DNA from: Flavobacterium sp. AED
GTDB taxonomy: Bacteria > Bacteroidota > Bacteroidia > Flavobacteriales > Flavobacteriaceae
Direction of reading: 5' to 3'
Length of the DNA stretch: 64,000 nucleotides
NCBI RefSeq assembly: GCF_000812945.1
Contig: NZ_JSYM01000001.1
Span: 1,860,001 to 1,924,000, forward strand
The notes under the pieces are model-generated. The model was not told where the DNA came from. It searched no databases and saw only the letters and a program-made list of their open reading frames with translations. The translations under genes were made by a program, and so were the position numbers. The stretch's first letter is position 1; every line of letters begins with the position of its first letter. This document shows, piece by piece, positions 16,171 to 23,813 of the stretch.

Positions 16171-17649
16171 TTATTCTTTAGTATTGTTTAATACACTATT
16201 TTTCTTTCCATAAGCAAAATAGAAAATAACACCTATTGCCATCCATGCAAAAAGTCTAAGCCAGTTTGTCCAACCTAAACCTGCCATCATCAAGACGCAA
16301 GTGATAACTCCTAAAATTGGAACTAAAGGTACGAATGGTGTTTTGAATTCGCGAATCATGTTTGGTTCTTTTTTTCTTAGAATTATTACGGATACACATA
16401 CTAATGAAAAAGCAAACAATGTTCCAATACTAGTCATGTCTCCTACAATGTCTCCAGGAATAAAAGCGGCAAATGCACCAACGATTATTAAAATAGCGAT
16501 ATTAGCTTTGTATGGTGTTTTGTATTTTGGATGTAAGTCACTAAACATTTTAGGTAATAAACCATCTTTACCCATCGCATAAAATACTCTGGATTGTCCT
16601 AATAGCATCACTAAAATTACAGAAGAAAATCCTGCCAAAATAGCTACAGTTACTAATTGACCTAACCAAGCATATCCAATCATGTATTTGTTAATTGCAA
16701 ATGCTACAGAAGCTTCTTTTCCACCAGTTCTAAAATCTTCTATAGTTGCTACTCCAGTAAGTACATGAGCAAATAAAATATATAATACGGTGCAGATAGC
16801 TAATGAACCCAAGATTCCTATAGGCATATTTCTTTTTGGGTTTATCGTTTCCTGTGCAGCTGTACTTACAGCATCGAATCCTATAAAAGCAAAGAAAACG
16901 GTTCCGGCTGCTCCAATTATTCCCCAAAAGCCTCCAAATTTATGATCGATCCCATGTTCATCTGTGAAAATTGAACTTGCTGGAATATAAGGGGTATGAT
17001 TTGCTGGATTTACAAAATGCCATCCTATAACAATGATCATTATTACAATAGCAACTTTTACAATTACAATGATTCCATTAACAAAAGCTGATTCTTGAAT
17101 CCCTTTTATTAATAATAAACTAATAACCCCAACTATAAATAATGCTGGTAAGTTGATCATTCCATGTTCACCAGTTATTGGATCAGTTTGAAATGGGGAA
17201 TGTGACAACGAAAAGGGTATTGGACTCATGTGGAGTACATTGACCAGTAAATTGTTAAGGTATTCACTCCAGGCAATTCCTACAGTGGCTGCTCCTACGG
17301 CATATTCAAGAATTAAATCCCAACCAATGATCCAAGCTAAAAATTCACCCATTGTTGCGTAAGTATAGGTGTAAGCACTACCAGAAATAGGTATTGAAGA
17401 AGAAAGCTCTGCATAACACAATCCGGCTAATGCGCAACCTATTGCAGCAACAATAAATGCTATTGTTACAGATGGTCCTGCATTTTGTGAAGCAGCCATA
17501 GCGGTTCTTACAAACAATCCTGCGCCAATTATGGCACCAATGCCTAATGCAATTAGAGTCCAAGCGGTTAATGTTCTTTTTAATCCCTTTTCAGAATCAG
17601 CGGCCTCTGCTAAAAGCTGAGCTAATGGTTTTCTTTTCCAAATAGACAT
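16171..17649 (-). CDS. APC-family amino acid permease (cationic amino acid transporter-like)
   Basis: 492 aa integral membrane protein with about 12-13 hydrophobic spans. The N-terminus RTLTAWTLIALGIGAIIGAGLFV carries the APC GIGxIIGAG motif of TM1. IPISGSAYTYTYATMGEFLAWIIGWDLILEYAVG is the family's TM3 region, and FFAFIGFDAVSTAAQET is TM6. Similar proteins import amino acids such as Arg, Lys or branched residues by proton symport; the specific substrate is not readable. It is monocistronic, with a very A/T-rich upstream region. Confidence 0.92.
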   Translation of the reverse strand: MSIWKRKPLAQLLAEAADSEKGLKRTLTAWTLIALGIGAIIGAGLFVRTAMAASQNAGPSVTIAFIVAAIGCALAGLCYAELSSSIPISGSAYTYTYATMGEFLAWIIGWDLILEYAVGAATVGIAWSEYLNNLLVNVLHMSPIPFSLSHSPFQTDPITGEHGMINLPALFIVGVISLLLIKGIQESAFVNGIIVIVKVAIVIMIIVIGWHFVNPANHTPYIPASSIFTDEHGIDHKFGGFWGIIGAAGTVFFAFIGFDAVSTAAQETINPKRNMPIGILGSLAICTVLYILFAHVLTGVATIEDFRTGGKEASVAFAINKYMIGYAWLGQLVTVAILAGFSSVILVMLLGQSRVFYAMGKDGLLPKMFSDLHPKYKTPYKANIAILIIVGAFAAFIPGDIVGDMTSIGTLFAFSLVCVSVIILRKKEPNMIREFKTPFVPLVPILGVITCVLMMAGLGWTNWLRLFAWMAIGVIFYFAYGKKNSVLNNTKE

Positions 17650-17960
17650 GTTTTGTGTGTTTTTTTGTTATTAAGCTCCAAATGTATTCTTTTTTATAAA
17701 AAATAAAAACAATAATTTAAATAAATTTTATAAAATAAAAAAACCTAACAATATTTTAATAAATGCATAATAATTATTTTAACGGCTTAATTTTATTAAT
17801 TACATAAAAAATATAATGTTATTTTTTTAAATTCTTATTTTAAAGTTGTAAAATTTTCGATAAGAAAATATAAGTTGAATTGATTTTTATTATATTTTTA
17901 AATTTAAATAGTTTTCTTATTTTTAACTATTAAAATAAGGTTTTTAATCAAATTAAAATA
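17650..17960. other. A/T-rich divergent intergenic region
   Basis: About 310 bases, almost all A/T, between the permease and the helix-hairpin-helix gene. I see no ORF, hairpin or clear TAnnTTTG box. It must hold promoters for both divergent genes. Confidence 0.6.
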
Positions 17961-18845
17961 ATGAATTTCAGAACGATGGTTGTCTATTTTAAATTTTCTC
18001 GTGAACAACGTAATGGTTTGTTTTTATTATTTGCGATTATCATTGTTTTGCAATTGGTTTATTTTTTTGTTGATTTTAGTGCTGTCGTAAAGAATTATCC
18101 AGAGAAACAGAAATGGCTTTCACTACAATCTCAAATTGATTCCATGAAAACTGATAATTCTAAGGCTTTCCCTAAAATATATCCTTTCAATCCTAATTTT
18201 ATAACAGACTATAAAGGATATAAGCTAGGAATGTCAGTTCAGGAAATTGACCGCTTGTTGGCTTTTAGAAAAGAAAATAAATATGTCAATTCTGCAGCGG
18301 AATTTCAAAACGTGACTAAAGTTTCGGATTCGTTATTAAATGCAATAGCTCCCTTTTTTAAATTTCCAGATTGGGTGAAAAATAAAAAAGAATTCAAAGC
18401 ATATAAAAATGATCCAGATCAGGCTTTCGCCAAAAAAGAAAAAAATGTTTTAATCGACATCAATCAGGCAACCAAGGAGGATTTGGTAAAAATTTACGGG
18501 ATAGGTGAGGCAATTTCTTTGCGAATTTTAAAACAAAAAGAAAGTTTAGGCGGGTTTGTTTCAATGGAACAAATGAAAGATGTTTGGGGATTATCTCCTG
18601 AAGTTATTGAAAATTTGAATACTCATTTTAAAATTTCAGTGCTCCCAAATTTTAAAAAGATAGATATTAATAATGCTTCTTTAAAGGAGCTTTCTCAGTT
18701 TTATTATTTTAAATATACTTTAGCCAAAGAAATTGTCACTTATAGAAGTATGACAGGAAATATTAAGAATATTGAGGATTTAACAAAAATTAAGGGATTT
18801 CCTGTTGATAAAGCAAATATAATTGGCTTATATTTGGACTTTTAA
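17961..18845 (+). CDS. Membrane-anchored helix-hairpin-helix (ComEA-like) protein
   Basis: 294 aa. An N-terminal TM segment, RNGLFLLFAIIIVLQLVYFF (about 17-36), is followed by three HhH-type units: YKLGMSVQEIDRLLAFRKENK (about 90), LIDINQATKEDLVKIYGIGE (about 155) and IDINNASLKELSQFYYFKYT (about 233). ComEA-type modules bind DNA in uptake or repair. Here the protein is anchored in the inner membrane, so a DNA-binding envelope role is likely but unproven. The acyl-CoA dehydrogenase starts 17 bases after its stop. Confidence 0.85.
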   Translation: MNFRTMVVYFKFSREQRNGLFLLFAIIIVLQLVYFFVDFSAVVKNYPEKQKWLSLQSQIDSMKTDNSKAFPKIYPFNPNFITDYKGYKLGMSVQEIDRLLAFRKENKYVNSAAEFQNVTKVSDSLLNAIAPFFKFPDWVKNKKEFKAYKNDPDQAFAKKEKNVLIDINQATKEDLVKIYGIGEAISLRILKQKESLGGFVSMEQMKDVWGLSPEVIENLNTHFKISVLPNFKKIDINNASLKELSQFYYFKYTLAKEIVTYRSMTGNIKNIEDLTKIKGFPVDKANIIGLYLDF

Positions 18846-18862
18846 AATAAAACACTGTCACA

Positions 18863-20005
18863 ATGAACTTTGATTACAACGAAACGCAATCTATGATTGC
18901 ACAATCTATAAGAGATTTTGCTGAAAAAGAAATTCGTCCAAATATAATGGAGTGGGATGAAGCGCAAACATTTCCTGTGCCTTTGTTTAAAAAATTAGGT
19001 GAAATGGGATTTATGGGTGTTTTAGTCCCGGAAGAACTTGGAGGTTCCGGATTAGGATATCATGAGTACATTACCATTGTAGAAGAAATATCAAAAGTGG
19101 ATCCATCCATTGGGCTATCAGTAGCCGCACATAATTCTTTATGTACCAATCATATTTTGACTTTTGGAAACGAAGAGCAAAAGAAGAGATGGATTCCTAA
19201 GTTAGCCACCGCAGAACATATAGGTGCTTGGGGATTGACAGAACATGATACAGGATCAGATGCTGGAGGAATGAATACTACAGCAAAAAAAGATGGAGAT
19301 TTCTGGATTGTCAATGGAGCTAAGAATTTCATTACACATGCCATTTCTGGAGATATAGCTGTGGTTATTGTTCGTACAGGTGAAAAAGGAGATTCGAAAG
19401 GAATGACTGCTTTTGTATTCGAAAAAGGGATGCCAGGTTTTGCTTCAGGAAAAAAAGAAAATAAATTAGGGATGCGCGCCAGCGAAACTGCTGAATTGAT
19501 ATTTGATAATTGTCGTATTCCTGATGCTAACAGATTAGGGGAAGTAGGACAAGGTTTTATTCAAGCGATGAAAGTTTTAGATGGAGGAAGAATATCCATT
19601 GGAGCATTGTCATTAGGGATTGCGAAAGGTGCTTATGAAGCTGCATTAAAATATTCGAAAGAAAGACATCAGTTTGGGCAGCCAATTTGTGAATTTCAAG
19701 GAATTTCATTCAAGTTAGCTGATATGGCAACTGAAATTGAAGCTTCGGAATTATTGTTGCATAAAGCGGCCTTCTTAAAACAACAACACAAACCAGTTAC
19801 CACGATGGGAGCTATGGCTAAAATGTATGCTTCAGAAGTTTGTGTAAAAGTAGCGAATGAAGCGTTGCAAATTCATGGAGGATATGGTTATATTAAAGAT
19901 TATCCAGTGGAGAAATTCTATAGAGATTCTAAATTGTGTACCATTGGGGAAGGAACTACTGAAATTCAAAAAATAGTAATTTCCAGAAATTTGTTGAAAG
20001 CATAG
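18863..20005 (+). CDS. Acyl-CoA dehydrogenase (short/medium-chain type)
   Basis: 380 aa flavoenzyme that oxidises acyl-CoA to trans-2-enoyl-CoA. GAWGLTEHDTGSDAGGMNTTA and NGAKNFITHA are the FAD-contact loops, and ERHQFGQPICEFQGISFKLADMA and QIHGGYGYIKDYPVEKFYRD are the C-terminal signatures. The catalytic base should be the Glu of IGEGTTEIQK near residue 363, as in butyryl-CoA dehydrogenases. It is likely used in fatty-acid or branched-chain amino-acid breakdown. No electron-transfer flavoprotein genes are in the window. Confidence 0.95.
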   Translation: MNFDYNETQSMIAQSIRDFAEKEIRPNIMEWDEAQTFPVPLFKKLGEMGFMGVLVPEELGGSGLGYHEYITIVEEISKVDPSIGLSVAAHNSLCTNHILTFGNEEQKKRWIPKLATAEHIGAWGLTEHDTGSDAGGMNTTAKKDGDFWIVNGAKNFITHAISGDIAVVIVRTGEKGDSKGMTAFVFEKGMPGFASGKKENKLGMRASETAELIFDNCRIPDANRLGEVGQGFIQAMKVLDGGRISIGALSLGIAKGAYEAALKYSKERHQFGQPICEFQGISFKLADMATEIEASELLLHKAAFLKQQHKPVTTMGAMAKMYASEVCVKVANEALQIHGGYGYIKDYPVEKFYRDSKLCTIGEGTTEIQKIVISRNLLKA

Positions 20006-20030
20006 TTTTTGAAAATTTGAATATAGTATA

Positions 20031-20072
20031 AAGAGTCAAAATACATTAAATTGTAGATTGGCTCTTTTTTTT
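20031..20072 (+). terminator. Terminator after the acyl-CoA dehydrogenase
   Basis: AAGAGTCAA pairs with TTGGCTCTT (one G-T) across a 22-base loop, then a T8 run. Confidence 0.6.
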
Positions 20073-20197
20073 GCGTGAAGGATGGAAGAGGAAAGCCCGG
20101 AATGCAATGAGGACTTGTAACGGAAAGCCTGACGGCGGACGAATTAACGTTTTGTGAATGATAAAAGTGGTGTCCGCCGGCACGCCCAAAAATAATC
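20073..20197. repeat. Structured, locally G/C-rich intergenic element
   Basis: About 120 bases much richer in G+C than the surroundings, with GGCGGAC (20134-20140) facing GTCCGCC (20172-20178), and GCGTG near the left edge facing CACGC near the right edge. It lies between a terminator and the rpsU promoter. It could be a dispersed repeat or a small RNA; no other copy is in the window. Confidence 0.45.
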
Positions 20198-20230
20198 TAT
20201 AATTCATGGCTCGTAATTCAAAATAATGTT

Positions 20231-20238
20231 TACTTTTG
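20231..20238 (+). promoter_or_regulatory. rpsU promoter -7 element TACTTTTG
   Basis: Exact TAnnTTTG match 29 bases upstream of the chosen rpsU ATG. Transcription should start about 20243-20246, giving a leader of roughly 22-25 bases made almost entirely of the Shine-Dalgarno region. Confidence 0.6.
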
Positions 20239-20247
20239 CACACTTAA

Positions 20248-20259
20248 AGAAAGGGGGTG
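20248..20259 (+). promoter_or_regulatory. Extended Shine-Dalgarno of rpsU
   Basis: AGAAAGGGGGTG ends 8 bases before the ATG at 20268. It matches the complement of the conserved 16S rRNA 3' end (AGAAAGGAGGTG) at 11 of 12 positions, and the single difference still allows G-U pairing. Almost no other gene in this window has such a site. This site also decides the start codon of rpsU. Confidence 0.75.
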
Positions 20260-20267
20260 TCTATATT

Positions 20268-20462
20268 ATGTTAATTATACCAATTAAAGACGGAGAAAAT
20301 ATCGATAGAGCGTTAAAACGTTACAAAAGAAAATTTGATAAAACAGGAACTGTTCGTCAATTAAGAGCACGTACTGCTTTTATTAAGCCTTCAGTTACAA
20401 ATAGAATCAAAATTCAAAAAGCGGCTTATATCCAAAATATGAGAGATAACTTAGAGAGTTAG
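20268..20462 (+). CDS. rpsU: 30S ribosomal protein S21 (bS21)
   Basis: 64 aa: MLIIPIKDGENIDRALKRY, then KRKFDKTGTVRQLRARTAFI and a basic tail, the standard bS21. The longer frame from 20226 would translate the promoter and Shine-Dalgarno, so I reject it. In Flavobacteriia, bS21 with bS18 and bS6 helps hide the anti-Shine-Dalgarno on the ribosome, and rpsU itself keeps a strong Shine-Dalgarno that allows autogenous control. The site at 20248 fits that published picture. The gene is ended by the terminator at 20484. Confidence 0.95.
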   Translation: MLIIPIKDGENIDRALKRYKRKFDKTGTVRQLRARTAFIKPSVTNRIKIQKAAYIQNMRDNLES

Positions 20463-20483
20463 TCAATATCTATTAGAATAAAG

Positions 20484-20532
20484 TACCGTTAGTCATTAAA
20501 GTTTTATAACTTTGATGCTAACGGTTTTTTTA
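20484..20532 (+). terminator. rpsU terminator running into the xerC start codon
   Basis: ACCGTTAG/CTAACGGT outer stem and CATTAAAGT/ACTTTGATG inner stem, followed by seven T. The ATG of the recombinase gene begins at 20532, directly after the T-tract. Confidence 0.85.
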
Positions 20533-21428
20533 TGGCTACTAATAAAGATGCATTTCGGGATTATCTACAGTTGGAGAAAAAATATTCTTCACATACCGTA
20601 ACTGCGTATTGTAATGACGTCGCTTCTTTTGAATTATTTAATACGATTCATTTTGAACAAGAGGGCATAGAGCAGGTTAATTATAGTCAAATTAGAACAT
20701 GGATTGTTTCTCTTGTCGATAATGATATATCAAATACCTCGGTTAATAGAAAAATTGCATCCTTAAAAGCATTTTATAAATTTCTATTAAAAACAAAACA
20801 AATAAAGGGGAGTCCGCTATTGAAACACAAAGCGCTAAAGACTCCTAAAATAATACAAATTCCGTTTTCTGAAAAAGAAGTTGAGGATGCATTAGGTCAT
20901 TTGCAAAATCCTGTAGGCTTTGAGGAAATAAGAAATAAGCTTATAGTTGATTTGTTTTATACTACCGGCATGCGAAGAACGGAGTTGATTCATTTAAAAG
21001 TAGTTAATGTCAATTTATCTGGAGGTACAATCAAAGTGCTGGGAAAAAGGAATAAGGAGCGGATATTGCCAGTTTTGCCGATAATTATAAATCGGTTTTC
21101 TTTATATTTAAACGAGCGCTCTTTCATGCTGTCAATAGTAGATGACGATTATTTTTTTCTCACAAAAAAAGGGTTAAAATTAAATGATTCTTTTGTGTAT
21201 CGATTAATAAATTCTTACTTTAGTGCTGTCTCCGAGAAAGTAAAAAAGAGTCCGCATATATTGCGACATACGTTTGCAACTCATCTATTAAATAACGGAG
21301 CCGATTTGAACTCAGTAAAAGAATTATTAGGACATTCCAGTTTGGCGTCAACGCAGATATATACGCATAATAGTTTGGCAGAACTAAAAAAAGTATATGG
21401 AGATGCGCATCCAAGGAATCAGAAGTAA
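20532..21428 (+). CDS. xerC: Tyrosine recombinase XerC/XerD
   Basis: 298 aa. An N-terminal SAM-like core-binding domain (FRDYLQLEKKYSSHTVTAYCNDV...NRKIASLKAFYKFLLK) precedes a catalytic domain with the Arg of TTGMRRTELIHLK, the Lys of VLGKRNKERILP, HILRHTFATHLLNNGADLNSVKELLGHSSLASTQIYTH with the HxxR and the His, and the nucleophilic Tyr in QIYTH. It resolves chromosome dimers at dif with a partner recombinase. The start codon sits in the U-tract of the upstream terminator. XerC versus XerD cannot be separated with certainty. Confidence 0.92.
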   Translation: MATNKDAFRDYLQLEKKYSSHTVTAYCNDVASFELFNTIHFEQEGIEQVNYSQIRTWIVSLVDNDISNTSVNRKIASLKAFYKFLLKTKQIKGSPLLKHKALKTPKIIQIPFSEKEVEDALGHLQNPVGFEEIRNKLIVDLFYTTGMRRTELIHLKVVNVNLSGGTIKVLGKRNKERILPVLPIIINRFSLYLNERSFMLSIVDDDYFFLTKKGLKLNDSFVYRLINSYFSAVSEKVKKSPHILRHTFATHLLNNGADLNSVKELLGHSSLASTQIYTHNSLAELKKVYGDAHPRNQK

Positions 21429-21462
21429 TTTGGAAATGTTTAACTATTAAAAAATAATGATT

Positions 21463-21765
21463 ATGAAGGTAAATGTTCATGCAGTTAACTTTACTGTTGA
21501 CAAAAAGCTAGTTGATTTTGTTCAAGAAAGAATGGACAAGTTAGAAAAATATTACGATAAGGTAGTGTCCGTGGATGTTTTTTTAAAAGTTGAAAAGACA
21601 AGTGATAAAGAGAATAAAATTGCTGAGATAAAAATTAATGTTCCGGGTGATGATTTTGTGGTTAAAAAGCAGTGTAAAATTTTTGAAGAAGCAGTGGAGC
21701 TTTGTGCTGAATCTTTAGAACGATTGTTGGTAAAAAGGAAAGAAAAAATAAGTTCGCACATTTAA
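21463..21765 (+). CDS. hpf: Ribosome hibernation promoting factor, short form (HPF/RaiA family)
   Basis: 100 aa from the ATG at 21463; the ATG at 21457 is an equal alternative. MKVNVHAVNFTVDKKLVDFV and EKYYDKVVSVDVFLKVEK...AEIKINVPGDDFVVKKQ match the beta-alpha-beta fold that sits in the 30S decoding channel. The basic C-terminus KRKEKISSHI ends the domain, and the long-form dimerisation tail is absent. It inactivates ribosomes in stationary phase. It lies between xerC and the tRNA/tuf cluster, an order usual in Flavobacteria. Confidence 0.92.
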   Translation: MKVNVHAVNFTVDKKLVDFVQERMDKLEKYYDKVVSVDVFLKVEKTSDKENKIAEIKINVPGDDFVVKKQCKIFEEAVELCAESLERLLVKRKEKISSHI

Positions 21766-21788
21766 TATAAATTTTTTTCAAAAAATGT

Positions 21789-21818
21789 TTTGATTGAGAG
21801 ATAAAATCTCTACATTTG
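21789..21818 (+). promoter_or_regulatory. Promoter of the tRNA-tuf cluster: TTTG-N18-TACATTTG
   Basis: The -7 TACATTTG is at 21811-21818, with TTTG at 21789-21792. It lies between the hpf stop and the hairpin at 21821. Confidence 0.6.
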
Positions 21819-21820
21819 CA

Positions 21821-21846
21821 GTCCGTTAGAAATAGCGGACTTTTTT
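21821..21846 (+). terminator. Hairpin-T6 between hpf and tRNA-Thr
   Basis: GTCCGTTA/TAGCGGAC with loop GAAA, one G-T pair, then six T. It can end the hpf transcript, but it begins just 3 bases after the -7 box of the tRNA promoter, so the start of tRNA transcription falls inside it. Confidence 0.7.
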
Positions 21847-21855
21847 ATTGATATT

Positions 21856-21929
21856 GCCAGCGTAGCTCAGTTGGCTAGAGCAGCTGATTTGTAATCAGCA
21901 GGTCGTGGGTTCGAGTCCCTCCGCCGGCT
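21856..21929 (+). tRNA. tRNA-Thr (anticodon TGT)
   Basis: 74 bases, cloverleaf complete. Anticodon stem GCTGA/TCAGC with loop TTTGTAA; TpsiC arm GTGGG-TTCGAGT-CCCTC. Acceptor GCCAGCG against CGCCGGC has an A-C mismatch at pair 4-69. No CCA is encoded. Confidence 0.95.
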
Positions 21930-21991
21930 CTAAAAATTTGTTTTCAAAGCGTTTGGAAATAGTTCTTTTAAAGTACTGGAAATCAATAAAA

Positions 21992-22072
21992 GGGGAGATA
22001 CTCAAGCGGCCAACGAGGGCAGACTGTAAATCTGCTGTGTAAACTTCGCAGGTTCGAATCCTGCTCTCCCCA
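21992..22072 (+). tRNA. tRNA-Tyr (anticodon GTA)
   Basis: 81 bases with the long variable arm of class II tRNAs. Acceptor GGGGAGA/TCTCCCC, anticodon stem GCAGA/TCTGC with loop CTGTAAA, T arm GCAGG-TTCGAAT-CCTGC. Confidence 0.95.
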
Positions 22073-22136
22073 CAAAATAAAGTTTGAAAAATCGAATTTT
22101 AAATTTGAATATTGAACTTGTAATGAAGATTTCTCT

Positions 22137-22208
22137 GCCGGTGTAGCTCAGGGGTAGAGTGCTTCCTTGGTAAGGAAGAGGTCTCGGGTTCAATTCCCGA
22201 CATTGGCT
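22137..22208 (+). tRNA. tRNA-Thr (anticodon GGT)
   Basis: 72 bases. Acceptor GCCGGTG/CATTGGC with two G-T pairs, anticodon stem CTTCC/GGAAG with loop TTGGTAA, T arm CTCGGGTTCAATTCCCGA. It is 59 bases upstream of tuf. Confidence 0.93.
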
Positions 22209-22267
22209 CAAAATGAAATATTTGAACACTAATAAATTATAATAACTAAGATTAAAAATTAAGTAAA

Positions 22268-23455
22268 ATGGCAAAAGAAAATTTTAATCGTTCCAAACCG
22301 CACTTAAATATAGGTACAATTGGACACGTAGATCACGGAAAAACTACTTTAACTGCAGCAATAACGAAAGTATTATCTGATGCTGGTTACTGTCAAGCAA
22401 AATCATTTGATCAAATTGATAATGCTCCTGAAGAAAAAGAAAGAGGTATTACAATTAATACATCTCACGTTGAGTATGAAACAGCTAATCGTCATTACGC
22501 TCACGTTGACTGTCCAGGTCACGCGGATTACGTAAAAAACATGGTTACAGGTGCTGCTCAAATGGATGGTGCTATTCTTGTTGTAGCTGCTACTGATGGA
22601 CCAATGCCACAAACACGTGAGCATATCCTTTTAGGGCGTCAGGTGGGTATTCCTAGAATGGTTGTATTCATGAATAAAGTGGATATGGTTGATGATGAGG
22701 AATTACTTGAATTAGTTGAGATGGAAATCAGAGACTTGTTATCTTTCTACGAATATGATGGAGATAATGGTCCTGTTGTTCAAGGTTCAGCTTTAGGTGG
22801 ATTGAATAATGATCCAGTTTGGGTACCAAAAATTCTTGAATTGATGGAAGCTGTTGATGCTTGGATCGAAGAGCCTGTAAGAGACGTTGCAAAACCTTTC
22901 TTGATGCCTGTTGAAGATGTATTCTCAATCACTGGTCGTGGAACTGTTGCTACAGGTCGTATCGAAACAGGTGTTGCTAATACTGGAGATCCAGTTGAAA
23001 TCATTGGTATGGGAGCTGAAAAATTAACTTCTACTATTACAGGAGTTGAGATGTTCCGTAAAATCCTTGATAGAGGAGAAGCTGGAGATAACGTAGGTAT
23101 TCTTTTAAGAGGTATTCAAAAAGAAGACATCAAAAGAGGAATGGTTATTTGTAAGCCAGGTTCAGTTAAACCACACGCTACTTTCAAAGCTGAGGTTTAT
23201 ATCTTGAAAAAAGAAGAAGGTGGTCGTCACACACCATTTCATAATAACTACCGTCCACAGTTCTACGTGCGTACAACTGACGTAACAGGTATCATTACTT
23301 TGCCAGCAGGTGTAGAGATGGTTATGCCTGGGGATAACTTAACTATTGATGTTGTATTGCTTAGTGCAATTGCATTAAATGTTGGTTTACGTTTTGCTAT
23401 CCGTGAAGGTGGTAGAACAGTTGGTGCAGGTCAGGTAACTGAGATTGTAGCATAA
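22268..23455 (+). CDS. tuf: Elongation factor Tu
   Basis: 395 aa. It delivers aminoacyl-tRNA to the ribosome. G1 GHVDHGKTT, switch I around [14 protein letters not shown]3 DCPGH, G4 NKVD and G5 GSAL are all intact, followed by the two beta-barrel domains, ending [15 protein letters not shown]. It follows three tRNA genes in the same direction, as in many bacteria where a tRNA cluster leads into tuf. A stem-loop lies just downstream. Confidence 0.99.
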   Translation: MAKENFNRSKPHLNIGTIGHVDHGKTTLTAAITKVLSDAGYCQAKSFDQIDNAPEEKERGITINTSHVEYETANRHYAHVDCPGHADYVKNMVTGAAQMDGAILVVAATDGPMPQTREHILLGRQVGIPRMVVFMNKVDMVDDEELLELVEMEIRDLLSFYEYDGDNGPVVQGSALGGLNNDPVWVPKILELMEAVDAWIEEPVRDVAKPFLMPVEDVFSITGRGTVATGRIETGVANTGDPVEIIGMGAEKLTSTITGVEMFRKILDRGEAGDNVGILLRGIQKEDIKRGMVICKPGSVKPHATFKAEVYILKKEEGGRHTPFHNNYRPQFYVRTTDVTGIITLPAGVEMVMPGDNLTIDVVLLSAIALNVGLRFAIREGGRTVGAGQVTEIVA

Positions 23456-23474
23456 TCCTATAAATAAAATTATG

Positions 23475-23511
23475 AAGCCAGTAACTTCTTAGGTTGTTAC
23501 TGGCTTTTATT
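23475..23511 (+). terminator. Hairpin after tuf
   Basis: A perfect 11-bp stem, AAGCCAGTAAC/GTTACTGGCTT, followed by a weak T tract (TTATT). It may be a partial terminator or an RNA-processing site before tRNA-Trp. Confidence 0.7.
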
Positions 23512-23516
23512 AACAG

Positions 23517-23587
23517 ACGGGCGTAGTTCAAGGGTAGAATAGCGGTCTCCAAAACCGTTGATGGGGGTTCGAATCCCTCCGCCCGTG
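23517..23587 (+). tRNA. tRNA-Trp (anticodon CCA)
   Basis: 71 bases. Acceptor ACGGGCG/CGCCCGT, anticodon loop CTCCAAA with stem GCGGT/ACCGT, then T arm around GGTTCGAATCC. It lies directly before secE, the usual place for this tRNA in many bacteria. Confidence 0.95.
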
Positions 23588-23605
23588 CAAATAAACTAAA
23601 TCATA

Positions 23606-23803
23606 ATGACAAAAGTTGTTAATTACATATCAGAAGCATTTGAAGAATTAAAGTCAAATGTAACTTGGCCAGCTTGGGCTGAGGTGCAACGTCTAACGAT
23701 TGTTGTTGCTGTTTTTTCAGTATTATTCGCTTTGGCAACTTGGGGAGTAGATGAAATTTTCGCAAAAGCTTTGGCTGGATTTTTTAACTGGATAAAAGCA
23801 TAA
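23606..23803 (+). CDS. secE: Preprotein translocase subunit SecE
   Basis: 65 aa single-span form. FEELKSNVTWPAWAEVQRLT is the conserved amphipathic helix with the WP motif, and VVVAVFSVLFALATWGVDEIF is the membrane segment that clamps SecY. nusG starts 11 bases after its stop, the standard order. Confidence 0.93.
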   Translation: MTKVVNYISEAFEELKSNVTWPAWAEVQRLTIVVAVFSVLFALATWGVDEIFAKALAGFFNWIKA

Positions 23804-23813
23804 TTTTTTTGTT

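Noticed and set aside
20226-20267. 78-aa reading of S21
   Set aside because: It translates the promoter and the Shine-Dalgarno; bS21 proteins begin at MLIIPIKDGE.
22002-22274. 90-aa minus-strand ORF over tRNA-Tyr and tRNA-Thr
   Set aside because: It is antisense to tRNA genes; the Cys/Arg/Pro-rich text is the well-known false protein from tRNA antisense.
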